Shown here piece after piece: positions 44,524-52,865 of a stretch of 64,000 nt of DNA. The DNA lies in assembly GCF_030733545.1 (NCBI RefSeq), contig NZ_JASHIU010000004.1:62001-126000 (forward strand), given 5' to 3'. Position 1 is the stretch's first letter; each line of letters begins with the position of its first letter. The translations under genes and the position numbers were made by a program. The notes under the pieces are model-generated. The model did no database searches. It saw only the letters and a list, made by a program, of their open reading frames with translations, and had not been told where the DNA came from. Source of the stretch: Oceanicaulis sp. MMSF_3324 (GTDB taxonomy: Bacteria > Pseudomonadota > Alphaproteobacteria > Caulobacterales > Maricaulaceae).

Positions 44524-46227
44524 ATGCGCCCCGCACTCGGCTTTCGCGCCGCGTTGAGAACCACCTTGGCGACTGTGCTGGGGGTGGCGCTCGGCGCGTG
44601 CGTCAGCGCACCCTACGCCGGGTTTGAGGACGAAGAGCGGTCGGTCTATGGCGCCTATCTGGCGGCGCGATACGCCAGCACGGCTCAGGAGCTTGATGCA
44701 TCGTCGGACCTGTACGCCCGCGCTCTGGCGCGCGCGCCGGAATCCGGACTGATTTCACAACGCGCCTTCTTTGCCGCGCTCATGGCGGGCGATTACGAAA
44801 ACGCCGATGACGCCGCCGAAGCAGCGGCGAACGATCCGGACACTGCCCAGATCGCCGAGTTGTACTGGCGCGGCGCTAGACTGGGCCGCGGACGTGAAGC
44901 GCCCGAGATCAGCAACACGCCGATCGGGCCGTTCTCCACGCTGGTCAGCACCGTCATGTCGGACTGGGACCAGATTGCGAGAGGCGAGGCGCCCGCCTGG
45001 GCGCAAACCGAGATTCAGCTTGAGACCGAAGAGGTGATCTCCGCCGAGCAGCAAATGCATCGGGCGTTGGTCTATGAACATCTCGGCAAGACGGCATCAG
45101 CCGACGAAGCCTATCGGCAAGCGCTATCGGGCGTGCCTGGGCTGAATGCTTTCAATAGCTTGATGTATGGCGGCTTTCTGGAGCGCGAAGGCCGTCGGGA
45201 TGAGGCGCGGGCTCTGTATCGGGCATCGCTGGACGCGTATGTCAGTGCGCGTCCGGATATCGAGGCGGCGCTGGCGCGTGTTGAGCGTGGCGGACGGGCC
45301 CCGCGCATGTGGACCCCGCGACAGGCGGCGGCGCGGGCCATGTTCCCGCCAGCCTCGTTGATCAGCAACCGGGCGTCCAACGAGTTCACTGTGCTCTTCC
45401 TGCGCGTCATTCAGCGCCTGGATTCGTCATTTGACTACAACACGCTGACCATCGCTCAGCTTCTGGATAATCTGGATCTGCAGGACGCGGCCGTCGCGGA
45501 ATACGCCAAGATTGACGATGGTCCGCTAAGAGAACAGGTGCTGGTCAGCCGTCTGTGGCTGCAGTTTCGCATGGATCAGAGCGATGCGTTGGTGGATGAG
45601 GCGCGGGCGCTTGTGGCCGAGCGACCAACCCTGTCGCGTCAGCTTCTGCTCGCGGACATGCTGCGCATTACCGATCGCTGCGCTGAAGCCATACCGATCT
45701 ACGCGGACGTGTCCGCACAAGCGGAGGCCGAGCAGGGCCAGGCGAATTGGCGCTATGTCTTCTATCACGCCGCCTGTGTGGAGATTGCCCGCGACTGGGA
45801 CGCGGCCGCGCCCCTGTTCGAGCGCGCGCTGGATCTTGCGCCGAGTGAGCCCATGCTGCTCAACCATCTGGGCTATAATCTGATCGTCGAGGGCGAACAG
45901 ATCGAACGCGGCCTGGAGATGGTGGAGCGGGCGGTGTCACTGGATCCATCCAATGGCGCCATCGTGGATTCGCTGGGCTGGGGCCAGTACAAGCTGGGGC
46001 GCCTGGACGAGGCGATCTACTGGCTGGAACGCGCCGTGACGCTCAGCCCCGACAGCGGCACCAATAACTGGCATCTGGGCGATGCATACGCCGCCGCCGG
46101 TCGCACGCTCGAAGCGCGGTTCCAATGGCGCCGGTCGCTGGAGCTCGATCTGGATGACGATGAGCGCGCCCTCGTCGAGCGGCGGCTGGAGCTGGGACTG
46201 GACGCCGGGCCCGCCGATCTGCCATGA
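44524..46227 (+). CDS. TPR-repeat lipoprotein
   Basis: 567 residues from ATG 44524. N-terminal signal peptide with lipobox LGAC (TLATVLGVALGACVSAP), so the protein is probably anchored at the outer or inner membrane on the periplasmic side. The rest is TPR-like: for example AIVDSLGWGQYKLGRLDEAI and NWHLGDAYAAAGRTLEA with EAIYWLERAVTLSPDSGT. Such lipoproteins often serve assembly scaffolds; the partner is unknown. Overlaps ispE by four bases (ATGA), so it is transcribed with it. Confidence 0.82.
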   Translation: MRPALGFRAALRTTLATVLGVALGACVSAPYAGFEDEERSVYGAYLAARYASTAQELDASSDLYARALARAPESGLISQRAFFAALMAGDYENADDAAEAAANDPDTAQIAELYWRGARLGRGREAPEISNTPIGPFSTLVSTVMSDWDQIARGEAPAWAQTEIQLETEEVISAEQQMHRALVYEHLGKTASADEAYRQALSGVPGLNAFNSLMYGGFLEREGRRDEARALYRASLDAYVSARPDIEAALARVERGGRAPRMWTPRQAAARAMFPPASLISNRASNEFTVLFLRVIQRLDSSFDYNTLTIAQLLDNLDLQDAAVAEYAKIDDGPLREQVLVSRLWLQFRMDQSDALVDEARALVAERPTLSRQLLLADMLRITDRCAEAIPIYADVSAQAEAEQGQANWRYVFYHAACVEIARDWDAAAPLFERALDLAPSEPMLLNHLGYNLIVEGEQIERGLEMVERAVSLDPSNGAIVDSLGWGQYKLGRLDEAIYWLERAVTLSPDSGTNNWHLGDAYAAAGRTLEARFQWRRSLELDLDDDERALVERRLELGLDAGPADLP

Positions 46228-47114
46228 GCGGCGCCATGACGGACGCCGCCACAGAATTCGCCCCCGCCAAGGTCAACCTCACCCTCCGGGTGGGCGGACC
46301 CCGGGCGGATGGCTATCACCCGCTTGATTCGCTCGTGGTGTTTGCAGACTGGGGCGATACGCTGACGGCGACGCCCGCTGACAGCCTGACGCTGAGCCTG
46401 ACCGGGCCGGGGGCGGAAGGGCTCAAGGCCGATCCGCAGAATCTCGTTCTGAAAGCCGCCTATGCCCTGCGCGCCGCCGCAGACCAGCCCGAGCTGGGCG
46501 CGACCCTGACCCTGGACAAGCATTTGCCGGTCGCCGCTGGTTTGGGCGGAGGCTCCTCTGACGCCGCCGCCGCCCTGCGCATTCTCAACCGGGTCTGGGA
46601 TCTGGACTTCACCACCAAGCAGCTGGCTGAAATCGGCACGGTTGTGGGCGCGGATGTGCCCGCCTGCGTGCATGCGCGTCCGCTGCACATGCAGGGCATT
46701 GGTGAGCGGGTGAGCCCGCTGATCGCCTGGCCGGCGCTGCATGGCGTGATCGTGCATCCCGGCGCGCCCGTGCCCACAGGACCGGTCTTCAAGGCCTATG
46801 ACGAAACCGGTCCGGGCCGGCTGAGCCCTGGCAAGCCGATGATCGCCGGGACGCTGGATGACGCGATTGACCGGTTGATGCTGGATGGCAATGACCTGGA
46901 GGCGCCCGCCATCGCGCAGACGCCTGTCATTCAGGAGGCGCTTGATGTGCTGACCGCCCAGCCGGGCGTGCGGCTGGCGCGCATGTCAGGGTCGGGTGCG
47001 AGCTGTTTTGCGCTGTTTGAAACCGCTGACGCCGCCGACGCTGCGGCAGACGTAATTGCGCGCGAGCATGACGACTGGACAGCCAGGGCCGTGGTCTTTG
47101 GAGGCGCGGCGTGA
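46224..47114 (+). CDS. ispE: 4-diphosphocytidyl-2-C-methyl-D-erythritol kinase
   Basis: GHMP kinase of the MEP isoprenoid pathway. 296 residues: FAPAKVNLTLRVGGPRADGYHPLDSLVVF (seen in parts), the ATP-binding LPVAAGLGGGSSDAAAALR, VGADVPACV and MSGSGASCFALFE. ATG 46224 overlaps the TPR lipoprotein stop; ATG 46236 is an alternative start. Overlaps the next gene by four bases (GTGA). Together with ispH at 15 kb it covers two steps of the pathway. Confidence 0.96.
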   Translation: MSGAMTDAATEFAPAKVNLTLRVGGPRADGYHPLDSLVVFADWGDTLTATPADSLTLSLTGPGAEGLKADPQNLVLKAAYALRAAADQPELGATLTLDKHLPVAAGLGGGSSDAAAALRILNRVWDLDFTTKQLAEIGTVVGADVPACVHARPLHMQGIGERVSPLIAWPALHGVIVHPGAPVPTGPVFKAYDETGPGRLSPGKPMIAGTLDDAIDRLMLDGNDLEAPAIAQTPVIQEALDVLTAQPGVRLARMSGSGASCFALFETADAADAAADVIAREHDDWTARAVVFGGAA

Positions 47115-48121
47115 GTGCGGCCCTGATCGCCATGGCGGCCAGCGCCGGGCTGATCAGCCTCATCGTCTCCTTTTGCGTCCTGAAGGGCGGCATTCTCGAC
47201 TTTCCAAACGCCCGGTCGAGCCATACGACGCCCACGCCGCGGGGCGGCGGTCTGGGCGTGATGGCGGGCGTGGGCGCGGGCGCCATGGCGGCGGCGGCCT
47301 TTCCCCTGGGCGCGCCTGAACTGGGCGGTGTCCTGGCCGTTACGCTGTTGTTCGCCTTTCTAGGCTTTCTCGATGATCTGTTTGTATTGGATGAGCGGCT
47401 CAAGCTGATCGCTTTCATCGCCTTCTGTTTCGCCATGGTGGCCGCAGCCGGGCCGGTCAGCCGCTTTGGCCTGACCTATGAGCTGGGCGTCGCCGTGCCG
47501 TCTCTTGTGGGCTGGATGGGGTCGGCCCTGTTTGTCTTCGTCGTGGTGAATGCGGCGAACTTCATGGATGGCTCGGATGGCATCCTCGCCGCCGTGATGA
47601 TCCCGGCCGGAATCGCGCTGGCCGTGGCCGGGCTCGCGGCGGGGGTGATGACGTCCGTGATTGCGGGCGTAATTCTGGCAGCCAGCGTTGCAGGCTTTGT
47701 GGTGCTCAACTGGCCGCCGGCGAAACTGTTCGCCGGCGATGTGGGCGCGCTGGGCGTCGGTGCGCTCTATGCGGGGGGCGCGCTGGCGCTTGTCAATCAC
47801 GGCTTTTCCGGCACGCTCTGGCTCGCGCCGCTCTTCGTGCTGGTGTTTCTGGCGGATGTCCTGCTGACGCTGCTGCGTCGCGCGCGACATGGCCGCTTTT
47901 CACTGTCGGCGCATCGCGAGCACGCCTATCAGCGCCTGATTGATAGCGGCTGGAGCCATAAGACGATTGCGCTCGTCTATGGCGGGCTGACCGCTGTGAT
48001 CGGACTGACAGGGCTTGTCGCCGGGCAGCTTGTGGACGGCGCCGTGCCGATGGTGTTCTCAGCCTGGGTAGTGATCCTGACCGGTCTGCACGTCTCGGTC
48101 GGGCGGGGTGTGGGGCGGTAG
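47111..48121 (+). CDS. WecA/MraY-like glycosyl-phosphate transferase
   Basis: Membrane enzyme of the GT4/MraY family (polyprenyl-phosphate sugar-phosphate transferase), 336 residues from GTG 47111, with about ten membrane helices. Family motifs: FPNARSSHTTPTPRGGG at the first loop, FLDDLFVLDERLKL, the catalytic NAANFMDGSDGILA, FAGDVGALGVGAL and SAHREHAYQRL. WecA- or WbpL-like, so it probably starts an O-antigen or exopolysaccharide lipid-linked sugar and not peptidoglycan; sugar specificity is not readable. Confidence 0.93.
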   Translation: MSAALIAMAASAGLISLIVSFCVLKGGILDFPNARSSHTTPTPRGGGLGVMAGVGAGAMAAAAFPLGAPELGGVLAVTLLFAFLGFLDDLFVLDERLKLIAFIAFCFAMVAAAGPVSRFGLTYELGVAVPSLVGWMGSALFVFVVVNAANFMDGSDGILAAVMIPAGIALAVAGLAAGVMTSVIAGVILAASVAGFVVLNWPPAKLFAGDVGALGVGALYAGGALALVNHGFSGTLWLAPLFVLVFLADVLLTLLRRARHGRFSLSAHREHAYQRLIDSGWSHKTIALVYGGLTAVIGLTGLVAGQLVDGAVPMVFSAWVVILTGLHVSVGRGVGR

Positions 48122-48139
48122 CTGGCTGACCCTCAAGCC

Positions 48140-48238
48140 TGTCATCCCGGACGCGCCGCGATCCGGGATCTACCGAAATCACTCTGTTCTGATCACAGAG
48201 ACGCCTGCAGTAGATCCCGGCTCAGGGCCGGGATGACA
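48140..48238. repeat. palindromic intergenic repeat C
   Basis: Left arm 48140-48172 (TGTCATCCCGG...CCGGGATCTA) and right arm 48211-48238 (TAGATCCCGG...CCGGGATGACA) are inverted copies with different centres. Typical dispersed CCCGG palindromic element of alphaproteobacteria between convergent genes; may act as terminator for both. Confidence 0.8.
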
Positions 48239-48261
48239 TAGTGGGACAACAGAGTGGGGGC

Positions 48262-49386
48262 TTACAGCCGATCCAGCATCGCGCGGATGGCGTCGAGCTG
48301 GCTGGCGCCGAGCTTCATCGAGCGTTCGGGGGACCAGCCATAAATCTCATCAGGCGTGATGGCGCTGTCCTTGAAGGGCATTTCCAGCGTCATGGCGAGA
48401 CAATGGAAATGATGACGCATCCAGTGCGTGGCGACTGACAGGTTCGCGGCGCCCGGCGCATCGACCTCATAGCCGAACTCGGTCTGGAAATCGGGATTGA
48501 AGCGCTTGAGCTCCGCCTTGTAGCCGTCGAGCTTTTTCTGATCGGCCTCCGTCCAGCCCGGCACGCCTTCCGCGCCCGCGATGAAGTTATAGGGCAGGCC
48601 CTCATCACCATGCATGTCGAGGAAGAGATCGACGCCAGTCTTTTCCATTTCGTCGAGCACGCATTTGACTTCGGGAGAGTTCTCCGCGCTCGCCTTGTCC
48701 CATTCACGGTTCAGATTGACGCCCTTGGCGTTCGTGCGCAGATGGCCGCGGAAGGATCCGTCAGGGTTCATGTTCGGCACGATGTGGAAGACGGCCTTGG
48801 ACAGAAGATCGCGCGCTACCGGATCGGTGTCATCGAGCAGGCGTTCGAGAAGGCCCTCCGCCGCCCATTCCGCCATGGTTTCACCCGGGTGCTGGCGCGC
48901 GGTGATCCAGAGCGTCTTCTTGCCCTCGCCCGGCTCGCCCACGATCAGGCGGTCCATGTCGCGACCGTCAAGGGTTTCCCCGATCACATCGAGCGTGACG
49001 CGCGGATCGGCCTGGCAGGCGGCGATCAGGGCGTCATGGCGCGCCATGGAATAGGGCGCGAAATAGGCGATCCACACGGCATCCGCTTCGGGAGTGAGGG
49101 TGAGCACCAGCTCTCCGTCGGCATAGGACGTCTCGATCCGCTCCCAGCTTTCACGGTCTTCGGAAGCGACGGCCTGATAACCGTCCCAGCCATCCAGATA
49201 CGCCGCGCCGCCCGCGTTTTCGATCACCATGCGGCAGGTCTGACCCTTCGCGCCGGACAGGCGGAAATGGAACCATTGATAAAAGTCCGAGCCATTGTCC
49301 TTTCGGATCTCAAGGCGGATATCCTTGGGATCGGTGGCGGACTTCACAACGATATTGCCGGAATCAAACTGGCTGGAGATGCGCAT
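48262..49386 (-). CDS. M14-family zinc carboxypeptidase, cytosolic (CCP-like)
   Basis: 374 residues: an N-terminal beta-sandwich domain (about 1-120; FYQWFHFRLSGAKGQTCRMVIENAGGAAYLDGWDGYQ in parts) as in the Nna1/CCP group, then the M14 peptidase domain. Metal ligands: HPGE (QHPGETMAEW) and the His in DMHGDEGLP; the catalytic Glu in TLEMPF. Arg for substrate binding in NPDGSFRGHLRTN and NLNREW. No signal peptide, so it is cytoplasmic. Eukaryotic relatives remove glutamates from tubulin; the bacterial substrate is unknown. Confidence 0.92.
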   Translation of the reverse strand: MRISSQFDSGNIVVKSATDPKDIRLEIRKDNGSDFYQWFHFRLSGAKGQTCRMVIENAGGAAYLDGWDGYQAVASEDRESWERIETSYADGELVLTLTPEADAVWIAYFAPYSMARHDALIAACQADPRVTLDVIGETLDGRDMDRLIVGEPGEGKKTLWITARQHPGETMAEWAAEGLLERLLDDTDPVARDLLSKAVFHIVPNMNPDGSFRGHLRTNAKGVNLNREWDKASAENSPEVKCVLDEMEKTGVDLFLDMHGDEGLPYNFIAGAEGVPGWTEADQKKLDGYKAELKRFNPDFQTEFGYEVDAPGAANLSVATHWMRHHFHCLAMTLEMPFKDSAITPDEIYGWSPERSMKLGASQLDAIRAMLDRL

Positions 49387-49442
49387 GGCGGACCTTTAGC
49401 GGTTTGCAGATGTGAAAAGGGCGGCCAAGGCCGCCCGGTGGA

Positions 49443-50459
49443 TCAGTATGCGCGCTCGACAACGAACTCTGGAAGGGCGGCCAGCGCCTCTGTCCATTCG
49501 TTCTGCGGCGCGATGTTCAGCGCGTTCACGGCGTTCGAGGCGTGGGTGCGGGCCGCTTCCAGGGTGGCGTCCAGAGCGCCGTGCTTTTTCAGGATGGCGA
49601 GCGCCTCGTCAAAGTCGGCGTCGGTCTGCTCACCCTCGCTGATGACGCGGGTCCAGAAGGCGCGCTCCTTGTCGTCGGCGTTTTCCATGGCGAGCGCGAC
49701 GGGCAGGGTGATCTTGCCTTCGCGGAAATCGTCGCCGGTATTCTTGCCGAGCTCTGCGGCCATGCCGCCATAATCGAGCGCGTCATCAACGAGCTGGAAG
49801 GCGAGGCCCAGTTCGCGCCCATAAGTCTCCAGCCCGTCCTCGACGGCCTTGTCGGCGCCGTGAAGGATCGGGGCGACCTGGGCGGCGGCGGAGAACAGCG
49901 CCGCGGTCTTTGCATCAATGATGCTCATATATTCGTCGCGGCTGATGTCGATATTGCGCACGGCGGCCAGCTGGCGCACCTCGCCCTCGGCGATCACCGA
50001 GGCGGCGCGGCTGAGCACGTGCAGGGCGTCCATGGAGCCGGCGTCGACCATCATCATGAAGGAGCGCGCGAACAGGAAATCGCCGACCAGAACCGAATGG
50101 GCGTTGCCCCAGACGGTGTTGGCGGGCGCTTTTCCGCGACGCAGCTCGCTTTCATCCACCACGTCATCATGCAGCAAGGTGGCCGAATGGATATACTCCA
50201 CGGCCGCCGCGAGGGAGACGTGACCTTCACCCTCATAGCCCAGCATGCGAGCGGCGGTGACAGTGATCAGGGGGCGGATGCGCTTGCCGCCGGCGGCGAC
50301 CAGATAATCGGCGGTTTGCGGTATGGAGCGCGTGGCGCTGGCCATACGTTCCTCGATCACGGCCTCAACGGCGGCCATGTCATCGCTGGCGAGCGTGGCC
50401 AGCCGGATCACCGGATTGACCGGTTCTGCCTTCAAATCTGCCTGAGGGAGTCCGTTCAC
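49443..50459 (-). CDS. ispB: polyprenyl (octaprenyl) diphosphate synthase
   Basis: Trans-isoprenyl diphosphate synthase making the side chain of ubiquinone. 338 residues from GTG 50459 (AAGGGG six bases upstream); an upstream extension to TTG 50498 adds 13 residues. First Asp-rich motif LLHDDVVDESELRRG, second QLVDDALDY, with GGKRIRPLI and KTAALFSAAAQ. Chain length (solanesyl/decaprenyl) cannot be told. Divergent from the DUF2007 gene, with a palindrome between. Confidence 0.93.
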   Translation of the reverse strand: MNGLPQADLKAEPVNPVIRLATLASDDMAAVEAVIEERMASATRSIPQTADYLVAAGGKRIRPLITVTAARMLGYEGEGHVSLAAAVEYIHSATLLHDDVVDESELRRGKAPANTVWGNAHSVLVGDFLFARSFMMMVDAGSMDALHVLSRAASVIAEGEVRQLAAVRNIDISRDEYMSIIDAKTAALFSAAAQVAPILHGADKAVEDGLETYGRELGLAFQLVDDALDYGGMAAELGKNTGDDFREGKITLPVALAMENADDKERAFWTRVISEGEQTDADFDEALAILKKHGALDATLEAARTHASNAVNALNIAPQNEWTEALAALPEFVVERAY

Positions 50460-50553
50460 CCCGAGCCCCTTGATGTTCTCGTTCAGCGCGCCGCACAATA
50501 GGGAGCGCCCCCTGAAGCGGCAAGCACGCGACGCTGTGCGAACGCATTGGACG

Positions 50554-50570
50554 GTTCATGTATCATGAAC
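50554..50570. promoter_or_regulatory. palindrome GTTCATG-TAT-CATGAAC
   Basis: A perfect seven-base inverted repeat around TAT in the 133-base region between the divergent ispB and DUF2007 starts, with TTGGAC just before it (50547-50552) that could be a -35. A -10 about 20 bases downstream reads CATATA. It looks like an operator over a promoter spacer; the regulator is unknown. Confidence 0.45.
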
Positions 50571-50592
50571 AGCATATAGGCCGGAGACCGGA

Positions 50593-50814
50593 ATGATCGA
50601 AGTGCTTGCGACAAACGATCCCGTGAAACTGAGTTTCGCGCAGGCCGTCCTCAAGGAGGCGGGGATCGAGGCGGTGACCCTGGATGAGCAGACAGCCTCC
50701 AATTTCGGCGGGGCCTTGCCCTGGATCAAACGGCGTATGCTGGTGCGTGATGAGGACGGCGCGCGGGCCAAATCCCTGTTGGCGGATGCGCTCAAGGGTG
50801 ACGAAGACAATTGA
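50593..50814 (+). CDS. DUF2007 putative signal transducing protein
   Basis: 73 residues covering one DUF2007 domain: MIEVLATNDPVKLSFAQAVLKEAGIEAVTLDE, then a hinge WIKRRMLVRDEDGARAKSLLADAL (seen in parts). Function unknown; the GlnB-like alpha/beta fold suggests small-molecule binding. Overlaps the next gene by four bases (TTGA), so they are translationally coupled. Confidence 0.8.
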   Translation: MIEVLATNDPVKLSFAQAVLKEAGIEAVTLDEQTASNFGGALPWIKRRMLVRDEDGARAKSLLADALKGDEDN

Positions 50815-51542
50815 CCCGGACACCGGACGCCTTTCTGGGCGGCAAGATCAGACTGTATCAGCTTGAAGACGGCTATCGCGCCGGCATGGATGCGGCCGTA
50901 TTGATCGCTGCGCTCAATCTCCAGCCGGGCCAGACGGCCATGGAGTTTGGCTGCGGCGCGGGCGCGGCGCTTCTGGGCGCGGCGGCGCTTTATGATCAGG
51001 TGCAGTTCATCGGGATTGAGCTTGATACCAAGGCGGCGGCGCTGGCGCAGGAGAATGTCGCGCTCAACGACATGACGGGGCGCGTGCGCGTCATCGAAGG
51101 CGACGCGCTGGGCTATCACGATGCGCGCGAGCTCGACGCCGTGTTCTTCAACCCGCCCTTCTTTGATGATCCGACCGCCCTGCGTGCGCCCAAGGCCGGC
51201 AAGACGCCCGCCTGGATGTCCGATGCCGGTCTGGTCGCCTGGATCGACACCGGGTTGCGACGCTTGAAGTCAGGCGGTGTGATTACCCTGATCCAGCGGG
51301 CTGATCGGCTCGATGACATTCTGGCCGCTCTGAAGGGGCGGGCGGGGGCGGTCACTGTCCTGCCGATCCATGTCCGGTCCGATGAAACCGCCAAGCGCGT
51401 GCTGGTGCAGGCGACCAAGACCGGCAAGGCGCCGCTGCAGATCCGGCCGCCTTTGGTCCTGCATCAGGCGGGTGAAACGGGCTTCACGGCCGAAGCAGAC
51501 GCCCTGTTCCGGGGCGAGCTGCGGCTTGAGTTTCGCCGCTGA
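50811..51542 (+). CDS. TrmN6-like tRNA methyltransferase
   Basis: 243-residue class I methyltransferase with the N6-adenine motif NPPFF (VFFNPPFFDDP) and AdoMet motif MEFGCGAGAALLGAA; KIRLYQLEDGYRAGMDAAVLIAA is typical of the TrmN6/YfiC group that methylates A37 of tRNA-Val. Starts at TTG 50811, overlapping DUF2007. Substrate is inferred from family; a close relative might act on other RNA. Confidence 0.9.
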   Translation: MTRTPDAFLGGKIRLYQLEDGYRAGMDAAVLIAALNLQPGQTAMEFGCGAGAALLGAAALYDQVQFIGIELDTKAAALAQENVALNDMTGRVRVIEGDALGYHDARELDAVFFNPPFFDDPTALRAPKAGKTPAWMSDAGLVAWIDTGLRRLKSGGVITLIQRADRLDDILAALKGRAGAVTVLPIHVRSDETAKRVLVQATKTGKAPLQIRPPLVLHQAGETGFTAEADALFRGELRLEFRR

Positions 51543-51581
51543 CACCCCACCTCATCTCTATCTGGTTGGAGACGCAAAATA

Positions 51582-52427
51582 ATGTCAGCAAAAGACTCTC
51601 TGAAATCGGCCTGGGACAAGACCTGCGAGGCCGTCATCAAACTCCTGGGCATGGACAAGCCCGTCGTGCCGGTGATCCGTCTTGAAGGCGTGATCATGTC
51701 AGGCGGGCGCAATGCCAATGCGCTGAACCTGCAACGGGTGGAGAAACAGATCGAGAAAGCCTTCTCGATGTCGGACGCCGCCGCCGTGGCGCTCCTGATC
51801 AACTCCCCCGGCGGCAGCCCGGTGCAGTCGCGCCTCATTCATGAGCGCATCCGCGCGCTGGCGGCGGAGAAAGAGAAAACGGTGCTGGCCTTTTGCGAGG
51901 ATGTGGCCGCATCCGGCGGCTATTTCCTGGCGGTGTCGGGTGATGAGATCTTTGTCGATCCCGCCACCATCATCGGCTCCATCGGCGTTATCAATGCCGG
52001 CTTCGGCTTCACCGAGGCGATGGAAAAGCTGGGCGTCGAGCGTCGTGTGAAGACCGCTGGCAAGAGCAAGCTGGTCGCTGATCCGTTCTCGCCTGAAACC
52101 GATCAGCAGAAAGAGCGCATGGAGCGCTTGCTCAACACCGTGCACGGCCAGTTCATCGACCTCGTCAAATCGCGCCGGGGCGACAAGCTCAACCCGCAAG
52201 AGGGCGAGGAGCTCTTTGACGGCTCGGTCTTCACCGGAACCGAAGCGATAAAGAACGGCATCGCCGATGAACTGGGTGATCTGCGCAGCGTGGTCCGCGC
52301 CCGGTTTGGCGAGGATGTGCGGGTGAAAATGTTCAGCCCGGCCAAGCAGGGCCCGCTCTCGCGCCTCTTTGGCGCGGCGCTTGATGGCGTGGAACTGCGC
52401 GCGGTCTGGGCGCGCTTCGGGCTCTGA
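51582..52427 (+). CDS. S49 family signal peptide peptidase (SppA-like)
   Basis: Membrane-associated peptidase degrading cleaved signal peptides and membrane proteins. 281 residues, a compact single-domain form. Catalytic dyad: S111 in CEDVAASGGYFLAVSGDEI and K163 in AGKSKLVADPFSP. The block VIRLEGVIMSGG and LLINSPGGSPVQS match the family. Only a weak N-terminal hydrophobic stretch is present, so membrane anchoring may be through amphipathic helices. Confidence 0.93.
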   Translation: MSAKDSLKSAWDKTCEAVIKLLGMDKPVVPVIRLEGVIMSGGRNANALNLQRVEKQIEKAFSMSDAAAVALLINSPGGSPVQSRLIHERIRALAAEKEKTVLAFCEDVAASGGYFLAVSGDEIFVDPATIIGSIGVINAGFGFTEAMEKLGVERRVKTAGKSKLVADPFSPETDQQKERMERLLNTVHGQFIDLVKSRRGDKLNPQEGEELFDGSVFTGTEAIKNGIADELGDLRSVVRARFGEDVRVKMFSPAKQGPLSRLFGAALDGVELRAVWARFGL

Positions 52428-52428
52428 C

Positions 52429-52575
52429 ATGCTGGAGCTGACGCTCTTGCTGGCGGCGGGCGCGGTGATCGCTTTCGTGATCTTCACCCGCCCCGCCAGG
52501 GCGCGCCGTGACAAGACCGCGGACGCCGCCGCGGAAGCGGTGCGTCGCAAGCTCGAACGCGAAGGCCGGGATTAG
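52429..52575 (+). CDS. 48-residue membrane protein
   Basis: ATG 52429 starts one base after the S49 peptidase stop. One membrane helix (LELTLLLAAGAVIAFVIF) and a basic tail (RPARARRDKTADAAAEAVRRKLEREGRD). No family recognised. The tight link to the peptidase gene suggests a common function, for instance a small membrane partner (inference). Confidence 0.6.
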   Translation: MLELTLLLAAGAVIAFVIFTRPARARRDKTADAAAEAVRRKLEREGRD

Positions 52576-52589
52576 GGGGCAAACCTGAT

Positions 52590-52714
52590 CCCTCTCCCTT
52601 CTCTGAGGGGAGAGGTTAGGTGAGGGGTGAGCGGAGTTATATCCGGCTCACATTTGACTGATTGAAGCGCACCCCCTCACCCTGCCTCTCCCCCTTGGTC
52701 AAGGGGGAGAGGGG
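52590..52714. repeat. palindromic intergenic repeat D
   Basis: Left arm (52590-52629, CCCTCTCCC...GAGGGGTG) and right arm (52670-52714, CACCCCCTCACC...GAGAGGGG) are imperfect inverted copies of about 40-45 bases, each containing its own GAGG/CCTC hairpin, around a 40-base centre. Widespread type of dispersed repeat in proteobacteria. Occupies most of the 290 bases before glyQ (52576-52865); the rest shows no clear feature. Confidence 0.8.
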
Positions 52715-52865
52715 ACAGGTCGCGCCACACGACATTCCAATCACCGCATCCACCGCCCCTCTTGCTTGATCGGGGGCGCTGGCGGGCCTAGTGTCGCGCG
52801 CGCTTTTGCGTCCGTGAATTATCCCCGGGCGCTTTCCTTGAAAACTGCCGACCGGACGCCCGCCG

